DNA from: CAWJMD01 sp963845675
GTDB lineage: Bacteria > Actinomycetota > Actinomycetes > Actinomycetales > CAWJMD01
DNA length: 64,000 bases
NCBI GenBank assembly: GCA_963845675.1
Contig: CAWJSX010000001.1
Span: forward strand, 1,798,001-1,862,000
Direction: 5' to 3'
The notes under the pieces are model-generated. The model saw nothing but the letters and a program-made list of their open reading frames with translations, had not been told where the DNA came from and searched no databases. This document shows positions 35,879 to 44,958 of the stretch, piece by piece. The number at the start of each line of letters is the position of its first letter. Position 1 is the first letter of the stretch. Position numbers and translations under genes: made by a program.

Positions 35879-37808
35879 ATGAGCACCGACCTCACCGGCA
35901 CGACGCCGGGCCCGGAGGACCCCGACGACGTGCGACGCGTCGAGCGGATCGAGCGAGTCGTGATCCGCTTCGCCGGCGACTCAGGCGACGGCATGCAGCT
36001 CACCGGGGACCGCTTCACGGCGGAGAGCGCCGTGCTGGGCAACGACCTGGCGACGCTGCCGAACTTCCCCGCGGAGATCCGGGCCCCTGCCGGGACGCTC
36101 CCGGGGGTCTCCAGCTTCCAGGTGCACTTCGCCGACCACGACGTGCTGACCCCGGGTGACGCCCCCGACGTGCTGGTGGCGATGAACCCCGCGGCTCTGA
36201 AGGCCAACCTGGTCGACCTGCCTCGAGGCGGGGTCGTCATCGTCGACTCCGACGAGTTCAGCAAGCGCGCGCTGAAGAAGGTTGGCTACGCCGAGAACCC
36301 GCTCGAGGACGGGAGCCTCGACTCGTACCAGGTGCAGGCCCTGCCGCTCACGTCGATGACGGTCAAGGCGCTCGAGGGCCTCGACGTCTCGCGCAAGGAC
36401 GCCGAGCGCAGCAAGAACATGTTCGCCCTGGGCCTGCTGTCGTGGCTCTACAACCGCGACACCGACACGACCGAGACGTTCCTCGCCGCGAAGTTCGCGT
36501 CCAAGCCGGTGATCCTGCAGGCGAACGTCACCGCCCTGCGCGCCGGCTGGGCCTTCGGCGAGACCACCGAGACGTTCGCCGTCCGGTACCAGGTCGACCC
36601 CGCCCCCAGCCCTCCCGGCGTCTTCCGCAACGTCACGGGCAACACCGCTCTCGCCTACGGGCTGGTCGCCGCTGCGCACCGGTCCGGCATCCCCCTCGTG
36701 CTGGGCTCGTACCCGATCACCCCGGCCAGCGACATCCTCCACGTGCTGTCCGGTCTGAAGTCGCACGGCGTGACGACCCTGCAGGCCGAGGACGAGATCG
36801 CCAGCGTCGGCATCGCGCTCGGTGCGGCGTACGGGGGCGCGCTCGGGGTCACCACCACGTCGGGACCCGGCCTGGCGCTCAAGGCGGAGACGATCGGGCT
36901 GGCGGTGTCGCTCGAGCTGCCGCTCGTCGTCATCGACGTGCAGCGGGGGGGCCCCTCCACCGGCATGCCGACGAAGACGGAGCAGGCCGACCTGCTGCAG
37001 GCCGTCTTCGGACGCAACGGCGAGGCGCCGGTGCCGGTGGTCGCGCCGAAGTCGCCGGTCGACTGCTTCGACGCGGCCGTCGAGGCGGTGCGCATCGCGA
37101 CGACCTTCCGGACGCCGGTGCTGCTGCTGTCGGACGGGTACCTCGCCAACGGGTCCGAGCCCTGGCAGGTGCCGTCGGTGAAGGACCTGCCGCAGATGCG
37201 GGTCGACTTCGCCACCGAGCCGAACGCGGTGGACGACGACGGCGAGCCGCTGTTCCTGCCGTACCGACGGGACCCCGACACGCTCGCCCGCCCGTGGGCC
37301 GTTCCGGGCACGGCCGGTCTCGAGCACCGCATCGGCGGGATCGAGAAGGCCGACCAGACCGGTGACATCAGCTACGACCCTGACAACCACGAGCTGATGA
37401 CCAGGCTGCGAGACGAGAAGATCTCCGGCATCACCGTCCCCGACATGGAGGTCGACGACCCCACCCGTGGCGAGGACGACCCGGACGAGCGGGCGAAGCT
37501 GCTGGTCCTGGGCTGGGGCTCGACGTACGGGCCGATCGCGGCCGCGGTGCGTGCGGCCCGGCTGATGGGCCACCAGGTCGCCCGAGCCCACGTGCGTCAC
37601 CTCAACCCGTTCCCGGCGAACCTCGGCGACGTGCTGCGCTCGTACGACCGCGTGGTGGTGCCCGAGATGAACCTCGGGCAGCTGGCGCTCATGCTGCCGG
37701 GCCCGGTACCTCGTCGACGTGCGCGGCTACAGCCGGGTTCGCGGCGTGCCCTTCAGCGCCTCAGAGCTCGTCGAGCAGATCGAGCTCCACGCCAAGGAGA
37801 TGTCATGA
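35879..37808 (+). CDS. korA: 2-oxoacid:ferredoxin oxidoreductase, alpha (fused gamma-alpha) subunit
   Basis: The protein of about 642 residues combines a gamma domain (VVIRFAGDSGDGMQLTGDRF near the N-terminus) with the alpha domain (GSYPITPASDILH, TLQAEDEIASVGIALGAAYGG, GPGLALKAETIGLAVSLELP, QRGGPSTGMPTKTEQADLL). This matches the two-subunit KorAB family of aerobic bacteria, which oxidises 2-oxoglutarate to succinyl-CoA and reduces ferredoxin. An extra C near 37700 shifts the last 35 residues; repaired they read RYLVDVRGYSRVRGVPFSAS and end HAKEMS. It overlaps korB in ATGA. Confidence 0.94.
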
Positions 37809-38915
37809 ACGACAACGGTTCCCCCGCGCAGAGGGTCAGCCTCGGTATGCCCGCCCAGCGCAGCGGCCTCGATGGGCGTGCCGGTGCTGGCGCAGGGCGA
37901 GGTGACGACCAAGAAGGACTTCACCTCCGACTCGGAGGTGCGCTGGTGCCCCGGGTGCGGTGACTACGCGATCCTCGCCGCGGTGCAGGGCTTCATGCCC
38001 GAGCTGGGCATCCGCCGCGAGAACGTCGTCTGCGTGTCGGGGATCGGGTGCTCGTCCCGGTTCCCCTACTACCTCGACACGTACGGCCTGCACTCGATCC
38101 ACGGTCGCGCGCCCGCCATCGCGACCGGGTTGGCGGTGTCGCGTCCCGACCTCAACGTCTGGGTGGTCACGGGTGACGGCGACGCGCTCTCCATCGGCGG
38201 CAACCACCTGATCCACGCGCTGCGCCGCAACGTCAACCTGACGATCCTGCTCTTCAACAACCGGATCTACGGGCTGACCAAGGGCCAGTACTCCCCCACG
38301 TCCGAGGTCGGCAAGGTCACGAAGTCGACGCCGTCCGGCTCGGTGGACGGGCCGTTCAACCCGGTCTCGCTCGCCCTCGGCGCCGAGGCGAGCTTCGTGG
38401 CCCGCACCCTCGACTCCGACCGCAAGCACCTGCAGCAGGTGCTGCGGCGAGCCGTGTCGCACCGTGGCTCGGCGCTCGTCGAGATCTACCAGAACTGCCC
38501 GATCTTCAACGACGGCGCCTTCGACGTGCTGAAGGACCGCGAGCAGGCACAGGCCCGCCTCGTGCACCTGACCGACGGCGAGCGCGTGGAGTTCGGCGTC
38601 GAGGGCGCCCGCCAGGTCGTCGTCCGCGCGCCGGGTGGCGGCGTCGAGGCGGTGCCCGCCGACGAGGTCGGCGACCGGGAGGTCGTCGTCCACGACTCGG
38701 GTGCCGCCGACCCGAGCCAGGCGTTCGCGCTCTCCCGGCTGGACACCCCCGCGATGGCCGCCGTCCCCGTCGGGGTCTTCCGCTCGGTGCAGCGCCCGAC
38801 GTACGACGACCTCGCCCGCGAGCAGGTCACCCGCCGCCCCGGGGACGACGACGCGCTGACCGACGACGACGTCGACGCGCTCCTGCTCGGCCGCGACACC
38901 TGGACCGTCGCCTGA
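37805..38915 (+). CDS. korB: 2-oxoacid:ferredoxin oxidoreductase, beta subunit (frameshift near N-terminus)
   Basis: The beta subunit binds thiamine diphosphate and a [4Fe-4S] cluster. The cysteines are in VRWCPGCGDYAI and SGIGCSSRFPYYL; the ThDP motif is VVTGDGDALSIGGNH with NNRIYGLTKGQYSPT. The start at 37805 (MNDNGSPAQRVSLGMPAQ) overlaps korA, and a one-base slip near 37870 joins it to the main frame at VPVLAQGEVTTKKDF. Restored length is about 369 residues. It has only one cluster, so electrons should leave via a separate ferredoxin. Confidence 0.95.
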
Positions 38916-38924
38916 TCCCCACCT

Positions 38925-39050
38925 CGCAGATCGTCCACTTTCCGCGACTCCGGGTGCGGCCCCCATCGCAGATCGGCCGCTATCTGAGGCTCTGAGGGGG
39001 GCCGATGCCGCAGATAGGCCACGATCTGCGCTGGGGTGGTGTCAAGAGTC
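38925..39050. repeat. three diverged 42-bp tandem repeats with a CGCAGAT head
   Basis: CGCAGATCGTCC, CGCAGATCGGCC and CGCAGATAGGCC start at 38925, 38967 and 39009, exactly 42 bases apart. Each is followed by an A/T-richer centre and, in copies 2 and 3, a TCTGAG/TCTGCG arm that makes the head partly palindromic. The second halves are more diverged. The block fills most of the korB-marR gap. Confidence 0.75.
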
Positions 39051-39054
39051 TCCA

Positions 39055-39083
39055 CGTCAAGAATCTTGACGCGGACCTAGACT
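39055..39083 (+). promoter_or_regulatory. marR promoter with palindromic operator
   Basis: CGTCAAGA-A-TCTTGACG (39055-39071) is a perfect palindrome with 8-bp arms, preceded by a half site GTCAAGA at 39041. It lies seven bases upstream of a TAGACT -10 (39078-39083), which is itself six bases before the marR GTG. MarR proteins typically bind such 15-20 bp palindromes, so negative autoregulation is the simplest reading. Confidence 0.7.
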
Positions 39084-39089
39084 GGGCGG

Positions 39090-39581
39090 GTGGAGAGCGA
39101 CGAGGTCGACCGGATCGTCGCGGCCTGGCGCCGGGAGCGGCCCGACCTGGACGTCTCGCCGCTGGAGGTCCTGTCCCGGGTGAGCCGCCTGGCGCGGCAC
39201 CTCGACCGGGCCCGGCGTGACGCGTTCACCGCGCACGACCTCGAACCCTGGGCCTTCGACGTGCTCGCCGCCCTGCGCCGGGCGGGCACGCCGTACCAGC
39301 TCTCGCCCGGCCAGCTCGTCACCCAGACCCTCGTCACGAGCGGCACGATGACGAACCGCATCGACCGCCTCGCCGCGCAGGGGCTGGTGCACCGGTCGCC
39401 CGACCCCGGGGACAGGCGCGGCGTCCTGGTCCGCCTGAGCGACGACGGCCGCCACAAGGTCGACGCCGCGATGGCCGACCTCGTCGCGCGGGAGCGTCAG
39501 CTGCTCGGACGCCTGAGCGACGACGACCACCAGCACCTCGTCAGCACGCTGCGGAGCCTGGTGGCCCCGTTCGACGCCTGA
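39090..39581 (+). CDS. MarR-family transcriptional regulator
   Basis: The 163-residue winged-helix protein has a helical N-terminal dimerisation region (EVLSRVSRLARHLDRARRD) and a DNA-binding region with LVTSGTMTNRIDRLAAQGLV followed by the wing RSPDPGDRRGVLVRLSDDG. Such proteins are usually repressors released by phenolic ligands or oxidants. No obvious target gene is adjacent: korAB lies upstream on the same strand and a convergent response regulator lies downstream. A palindrome at its promoter suggests autoregulation. Confidence 0.92.
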   Translation: MESDEVDRIVAAWRRERPDLDVSPLEVLSRVSRLARHLDRARRDAFTAHDLEPWAFDVLAALRRAGTPYQLSPGQLVTQTLVTSGTMTNRIDRLAAQGLVHRSPDPGDRRGVLVRLSDDGRHKVDAAMADLVARERQLLGRLSDDDHQHLVSTLRSLVAPFDA

Positions 39582-39614
39582 GCGCAGGGGCGTGGAGGCC
39601 GGACGACGACCGGT

Positions 39615-40235
39615 TCACGTCAGACCCCGTGCGCGGAGCACCGCCTGGGTCCGGTCGCGCACCTGCAGCTTCGCCAGCACGTGGGACACGTGGTTCTGCA
39701 CCGTCTTCAGGCTCACGCCCAGGGACCGGGCGATCTCCGCGTTGGTGCGCCCTGCAGCGACCAACGCCAGCACCTCCGCCTCGCGATCTGTGAGCTGGTC
39801 CGCGTACCGCGCCTGCCGGCCCCGCCCACGGGCCAGCACGCGCTCTGCCACACCCGGCCCGAGCACCGCGCCACCGGCAGCGACGGCACGGATCGCAGAT
39901 AGGACCTCCTCCTGCACAGCACCTTTCAGCAGATAACCGCGTGCACCGACAGACAGTGCGGCCAGCACGGTGTCGTCGTCGTCGACCATGGTGAGGACCA
40001 GAACGGCAGCCGACGGGACGCGGGCCACGATCTGGCGCGTCGCCTCCAGGCCGGGGGTGCCCGGCAGGTTCAGGTCCATCAGGACGACGTCCGGTGAGAG
40101 CTCCAGTGCGCGCGCCACAGCCTCGTCGCCGTCACCGACCGAGGCGACGACCTCGACGTCGGGCACGGTGGCCAGCAGCCCGCACAGCCCGTCGCGGAAC
40201 AGGGGGTGGTCGTCGACCACGACGACCCGGATCAT
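39615..40235 (-). CDS. NarL/LuxR-family response regulator
   Basis: The 206-residue regulator has the acidic pocket RVVVVDDHPLFRDGL, phospho-acceptor Asp54 in LMDLNLPG and Lys in GYLLKGAV. The C-terminal LuxR helix-turn-helix is LTDREAEVLALVAAGRTNAE and SLKTVQNHVSHVL. It overlaps the stop of the kinase gene in ATGA. The targets are unknown; no exporter lies next to this pair. Confidence 0.93.
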   Translation of the reverse strand: MIRVVVVDDHPLFRDGLCGLLATVPDVEVVASVGDGDEAVARALELSPDVVLMDLNLPGTPGLEATRQIVARVPSAAVLVLTMVDDDDTVLAALSVGARGYLLKGAVQEEVLSAIRAVAAGGAVLGPGVAERVLARGRGRQARYADQLTDREAEVLALVAAGRTNAEIARSLGVSLKTVQNHVSHVLAKLQVRDRTQAVLRARGLT

Positions 40236-42199
40236 CTCGTCACCTCCGGGGCGATCGGCAGCCACAGGGACACGCACGTCCCGCCACGTTCCGTCCGCAC
40301 GGTCAGGCGCCCCCCGATCTCGGCGGCGCGCTCGTGCATGCTGGTCAGCCCGAGACCGCCGGGTCGCGGACGCGCAGTGCCGCAACCGTTGTCGCTCACC
40401 TCGAGGCACAACCCCCCGTTGTCGACGTCGAGCACCAGTCGGACCTTCTGCGCGCGCGAGTGGCGGACGGCGTTGGTGAGCGCCTCCTGCGCCACGCGGT
40501 ACGTCGCCACCTCCACGGCTGCGGCGATCACCGGCAGACGGGCGGGCACGGACGTCTCCACCGCCAGCGGTGACCCACGCGCGGCCCGGTCGACGAGCTG
40601 CACCAGGGCGCCGTCGAGCCCGAGCTCGTCGAGCGCCGGGGGACGTAGGCCCTCCACGATGCGCCGCACATCGAGGACCGTGGCCGCGATGCCTCCGCGA
40701 AGGCTGAGGAGCTCGGCCTGCGGATCCTCGCCGGACGCGACGACGTTGCGGATCGTGTCGACCTGGAGGGTCAGGCCTGCCAGGGCCGGCCCGAGCCCGT
40801 CGTGCAGGTCCCGCCGCAGCCGTCGTCGTTCCTCCTCGCGGGCCCGCACCAGGCTCTCCTGGCTCTCGCGCAAGGCCTCGACCAGGCCGGCTGAGTGGAC
40901 GATCCCCCCGATCTGCGCGGCCAGGTCGACCAGCAGCCGGCGGTCGCCGTCCCGCAGCCGACCTTGTGTGACGTGCAGTGCACCGACGGTCCGTCCGTAG
41001 GCGTTGAGAGGGATCTCGTCGTACCTCTCCTGAGGAACGCCGTGGGCCGCCAGAGGACGGCCCCGCGTGTCGGCGATGGCCACGTACTCCAGCCCCAGCG
41101 TGCTCGCCAGCTCCCGCGGGATCGTCCCGAGCAGGCCAGGGACGTCCGCCGCGTCGGCGAGACGCCGCCCCGTCGACGCCAGCACGTCCGCAGGCTGTGA
41201 CCACTGGCCGTACGTCAGCCGGTTCACCCATCGCTGGAACGTGTTCCGCAGCGGCGCGAAGGCGACAGCGACCACGCCCGCACCGACCCACGGGAGCCAC
41301 GTGGCGCCTCGCTCGTCGAGGACGACTCCGACCCCGCCCACCGTGGTGGCGTAGAGCGTGGAGACGACGACCGAGAGCAGGGCGTAGGTCAGCGTGCGGC
41401 TGACGGCGGGCTGGACGTCGTAGAGCCGGTCCTGGAACAGCGCGACCCCGATGGCGATCGGGGCCGGCACGGAGACGAGCGCGAACATCCAGGGCTGGAC
41501 GAAGGAGAACGGCAGCAAGGGCACGAGCAGCAGCGGGAGGGCGAAGGCGGTGAAGAACCACAGGAGCCGCTGCCGCAGGAGCTCATCACCTGTCCGCCAC
41601 CGATGGACGAGGCCGGCGACCGCGATCCCGAGGGACACCATGACCAGGACGAGGGAGAGCACTGCGACCAGGTCTGCGAGGAACGCCAGGCGTTGAGGTA
41701 CACCGGTGGGGCTGCTCAGGTTCTCCAAGCGGTGGTCGAGCGGTGTCGGCGCCAGCACGGAGGCGGCGAACAGCAGACCGGCGGCCACGGTTGCCAGCAC
41801 CAGCGGCCGACGCCCACCCCAGGGAGTCGTGCCGTCCGGGAACCGGATCGGCAGGAAGAGCACGAGCAGCAGCCAGCCCACCCCCCGCACGGCACCGAGG
41901 GAAGCGAGCCAACCGGCCGCCTCGAGGTCGCCACGCCCGAGCTCCCGGGTCGCCAGCGCGAGCAGGCCCTCACCCAGTCCCCACAGGCAGGTGCCGCCGA
42001 GCATCAGCCGCCCGACCGGGTGTCCCGGTCGGGCGAGGCCGATGACGGTCGCGACGACGGCGTAGGCGACCAGGACCGCGAGGACTGCGGCCTCGTTGAC
42101 GGGTGCCCCCGGCCCGCGCGCGAGGAGGAGGGAGGCCACGCCTCCGGCCACCCCGGTCAGGCCGACCGCCAGGACGCCACCGACTCGCGCAGGACGCAC
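40232..42199 (-). CDS. membrane sensor histidine kinase with GAF-like domain, NarL class
   Basis: The 655-residue protein has eight or nine hydrophobic helices in residues 1-300, a GAF-like region (about 340-440: LGLEYVAIADTRGRPLAAHG, NAYGRTVGALHV), then HisKA_3 with RRLRRDLHDGLGPALAGL (His about 466) and a HATPase domain (YRVAQEALTNAVRHSRAQ, VSDNGCG, GLGLTSMHERA). The architecture is common in actinobacteria; the signal is unknown. It is coupled to the response regulator that follows. Confidence 0.92.
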   Translation of the reverse strand: MRPARVGGVLAVGLTGVAGGVASLLLARGPGAPVNEAAVLAVLVAYAVVATVIGLARPGHPVGRLMLGGTCLWGLGEGLLALATRELGRGDLEAAGWLASLGAVRGVGWLLLVLFLPIRFPDGTTPWGGRRPLVLATVAAGLLFAASVLAPTPLDHRLENLSSPTGVPQRLAFLADLVAVLSLVLVMVSLGIAVAGLVHRWRTGDELLRQRLLWFFTAFALPLLLVPLLPFSFVQPWMFALVSVPAPIAIGVALFQDRLYDVQPAVSRTLTYALLSVVVSTLYATTVGGVGVVLDERGATWLPWVGAGVVAVAFAPLRNTFQRWVNRLTYGQWSQPADVLASTGRRLADAADVPGLLGTIPRELASTLGLEYVAIADTRGRPLAAHGVPQERYDEIPLNAYGRTVGALHVTQGRLRDGDRRLLVDLAAQIGGIVHSAGLVEALRESQESLVRAREEERRRLRRDLHDGLGPALAGLTLQVDTIRNVVASGEDPQAELLSLRGGIAATVLDVRRIVEGLRPPALDELGLDGALVQLVDRAARGSPLAVETSVPARLPVIAAAVEVATYRVAQEALTNAVRHSRAQKVRLVLDVDNGGLCLEVSDNGCGTARPRPGGLGLTSMHERAAEIGGRLTVRTERGGTCVSLWLPIAPEVTR

Positions 42200-42262
42200 G
42201 TGCTCACCTCCGGGAAGTACAGGGTGACGCAGGACTCGGCGTCCGTCAGCGTTCTCGACGAA

Positions 42263-42952
42263 CTACGTGTCAGAGCGGTGCCGGAACAGGGAGACAGCGA
42301 GTCCGACCCACCAGACCAGCCACACGAGCGTCCCCCAGTCCTGCTGGCCGATGCCCGCCGCCGGGACCGAGGCCAGCAGGACTGCGCCGGTGAGCAGGCC
42401 ACCCCATCCGACCCACCTCGTCATCACCCGGTCCTGTCGCGCGGCAACCGCCAGGCCGATGGCGTGGACGGCGAGCAGCGAGAGGCTGAGGAAGTAGGCG
42501 AAGATGCGGATGTTGTTGAGGGAGAACGCCGTCTCGACGTCCAGGCCGTGCTGCGCCCCGTACAGCGCTGCCGCCCCTGCCGGGAATCCGACCGCCATCG
42601 TCACCGCCACGTAGGCGCCTCCGGCGACCAGTGCCGTCTGCGCGGCCCAGCGACCCGCCTCGGTCGTCCGGCCGATCGCCCTGGCCAGGAAGACGAGCAC
42701 CGGGATGAGCGCAAGGAAACCGAGGGTCTCGACCATGCCGCCGGCCATGGTCCGCACCATGCTGCCCTCCACGTACGACTGCTGGATCCCCTGGGTGCCC
42801 TCGGCGAGCAGAGGGCTGCCAGCGAGGAACAGGCCGCTGATCATCAGTCCCACGTGGGCGAGGGCGAACGACCCGGCTGCACGCCACAGGTGGCGGGGCG
42901 GGCCAGGGACGAAGTCCCCCAGGACTGGGCCGGGGGTGAGCGTCTGGGACAT
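42263..42952 (-). CDS. hypothetical polytopic membrane protein
   Basis: The protein of about 229 residues is not assigned to a family with confidence. It has about six hydrophobic helices: SFALAHVGLMISGLFLAGSP, ETLGFLALIPVLVFLA, TALVAGGAYVAVTMAVGFP, a helix with the NNIRIFAYFLSLSLL motif, then WVGWGGLLTGAVLLA and GTLVWLVWWVGLAVSLF. DUF4386-like proteins have a similar layout. It precedes the kinase by 63 bases on the same strand and could be cotranscribed with it. The second of two near-by ATG codons (SQTLTPGPVL) was chosen. Confidence 0.7.
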   Translation of the reverse strand: MSQTLTPGPVLGDFVPGPPRHLWRAAGSFALAHVGLMISGLFLAGSPLLAEGTQGIQQSYVEGSMVRTMAGGMVETLGFLALIPVLVFLARAIGRTTEAGRWAAQTALVAGGAYVAVTMAVGFPAGAAALYGAQHGLDVETAFSLNNIRIFAYFLSLSLLAVHAIGLAVAARQDRVMTRWVGWGGLLTGAVLLASVPAAGIGQQDWGTLVWLVWWVGLAVSLFRHRSDT

Positions 42953-43073
42953 GGTCACTCCTGTAGGTCACGGGGACGGCGTGTCCGTACCCCTGTGTCC
43001 CACAGCCTGTCCGCGCGACCTGCAGAGGACATCGGGCCGGCTCCCATGCTGGACGGGAACTTCTCCCGACTTG

Positions 43074-44909
43074 CTAGCCCACCGTCTCGGCTGCCTCCAG
43101 CCATGCCTCCTCGAGCTGCTCGCGCTCGGCGGTGACGACCCTGAGCTCGGCGTCGAGCTCGATGACCGCCGCGTGGTCGGTGGCGACCTCGGCCATGCGG
43201 TCATGGAGCTCGGACTCCTTGCGCTGCAACCGTTCCAGCGTCCGCTCCAGCCGCGTGAGCTCCTTGCGCGCAGCGCGGACCTCAGCCGCGTCCCGGCGCC
43301 TCTCCCCGGCGCCGGGCGCCTCCTTCGACGCGCGATCGCCCACCGTCGGAGGCGAGGCCGAGGCCGCCGCCGAACGCAACGCCAGGTACTCGTCGACGCC
43401 GCCGGGCAGGTCGCGGATCGCACCGTCCCCCAGCATGGCCACCTGTCGGTCGCACACGCGTTCCAGCAGGTACCGGTCGTGGGAGACGACCACGAGCGTG
43501 CCGGCGAAGCCGTCGAGCAGGTCCTCCAGGGCCGCCAGGGTGTCGGTGTCGAGGTCGTTCGTCGGCTCGTCGAGCAGGAGCACGTTGGGCTCGTGGACGA
43601 GCAGTCGCACGAGCTGCAGCCGTCGCCTCTCGCCGCCGGAGAGGTCGGCGACCGGGGTCCACGCCCGCTCCGCGGTGAAGCCGAGCCTCTCGACGAGCTG
43701 GGTGGCGCTGACCTCCTTGCCGCCCACGACCACGCTGCTCCGCTCCCGCTGGACGGCCTCCAGCACGCGCAGGTGGGCGACCTCCTCGAGCTCGCGCAGG
43801 TGCTGCGAGAGCACCGCGAGCCGCACCGTCGCACCGCGCTTGACCTTCCCCGCGTCCGGGACCACCTCACCGGACATCAGGCGGAGGACCGTGGTCTTGC
43901 CCGACCCGTTGACGCCCACGATCCCGAGCCTGTCGCCCGGTCCGGGACGCCAGGTCACGCCGTCGAGCAGCACGCGCCGTGCCTCGCCCTCGCCGACGGC
44001 GAACGAGACGTGCTCCAGGTCGATGACGTCCTTGCCCAGTCGGGCGCTGGCTGTGCGCGCCAGCTCGACACCGTCGCGGGGCGGCGGCTCGTCGGCGATC
44101 AGGGCGGTGGCCGCGTCGATGCGGAACTTGGGCTTGGACGTCCGTGCCGGCGCGCCTCGGCGCAGCCACGCGAGCTCCTTGCGCAGCAGGTTGTCCCGAC
44201 GCTCCGCCGTGACCGTGGCCACGCGCGAGCGCTCCGCCCGGGCCAGCACGTAGGCCGCGTAACCACCCTCGTAGGAGTCGACGACGCCGTCGTGCACCTC
44301 CCACGTCTGGGTGCAGACCGCGTCCAGGAACCAGCGGTCGTGGGTGACGACGAGGAGCGCGCCGCGCCCCGCCGGCCACCGTCCGGCGAGGTGCTGCGCG
44401 AGCCATGCGACCCCTTCGACGTCGAGGTGGTTCGTGGGCTCGTCGAGCACCAGCAGATCGTGGTCGCCCAGCAGCACACCGGCGAGGGCGACGCGCCGAC
44501 GCTGCCCCCCTGACAGCCCGGAGACCGGAGCCTCGAACCCGCCGGGCACGTCGTTCTCGATGTCCGACAGCAGCCCGGTCAGCACGGCGCGGACAGCCGG
44601 GTCGCCCGCCCAGGTGTGCGTGGCCGCGGCGACCCGGTCCGGGCCGAGCACGGCGTCGCGGACGGTGCCCGCGTGCTCCAGGTCCGCCTGGTCGAGGTAG
44701 CCGATGCGCAGGCCGCTCGAGTGCGTCACCCGCCCGGTGTCGACCGGGAGACGGCGGGTGAGCGCCCGCAGCAGGGTCGACTTGCCGTCCCCGTTGCGTC
44801 CGACGACGCCGACGCGGGCGCCGTCGTCCAGGCCGAGCGAGACGGAGTCCAGCACGGTGCGGGCCGCGAGGGCGACCGAGACGTTCTCGGCGTTCAGGAG
44901 GTGAGCCAT
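43074..44909 (-). CDS. ABC-F family ATPase (Uup-like)
   Basis: This soluble 611-residue protein has two ABC cassettes: Walker A VVGRNGDGKSTLLR and GVNGSGKTTVLR, signatures LSGGQRRRVALAG and LSGGERRRLQLVR, Walker B VLDEPTNHLDV and LLDEPTNDLDT. A C-terminal coiled coil (about residues 540-605, KELTRLERTLERLQRKES) is characteristic of Uup, which acts on ribosomes or branched DNA intermediates. There are no membrane segments, so it is not a transporter. Antibiotic-resistance ABC-F proteins normally lack this coiled coil. Confidence 0.92.
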   Translation of the reverse strand: MAHLLNAENVSVALAARTVLDSVSLGLDDGARVGVVGRNGDGKSTLLRALTRRLPVDTGRVTHSSGLRIGYLDQADLEHAGTVRDAVLGPDRVAAATHTWAGDPAVRAVLTGLLSDIENDVPGGFEAPVSGLSGGQRRRVALAGVLLGDHDLLVLDEPTNHLDVEGVAWLAQHLAGRWPAGRGALLVVTHDRWFLDAVCTQTWEVHDGVVDSYEGGYAAYVLARAERSRVATVTAERRDNLLRKELAWLRRGAPARTSKPKFRIDAATALIADEPPPRDGVELARTASARLGKDVIDLEHVSFAVGEGEARRVLLDGVTWRPGPGDRLGIVGVNGSGKTTVLRLMSGEVVPDAGKVKRGATVRLAVLSQHLRELEEVAHLRVLEAVQRERSSVVVGGKEVSATQLVERLGFTAERAWTPVADLSGGERRRLQLVRLLVHEPNVLLLDEPTNDLDTDTLAALEDLLDGFAGTLVVVSHDRYLLERVCDRQVAMLGDGAIRDLPGGVDEYLALRSAAASASPPTVGDRASKEAPGAGERRRDAAEVRAARKELTRLERTLERLQRKESELHDRMAEVATDHAAVIELDAELRVVTAEREQLEEAWLEAAETVG

Positions 44910-44958
44910 GGCGCACCCATGGTCCCAGCCGGAACGGGCACGACCGACCGCAGGGCGG

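Noticed and set aside
38925..39050. CRISPR-like array
   Set aside because: Only three units, the units are diverged over half their length, there is no constant repeat/variable spacer pattern and no cas gene is present.
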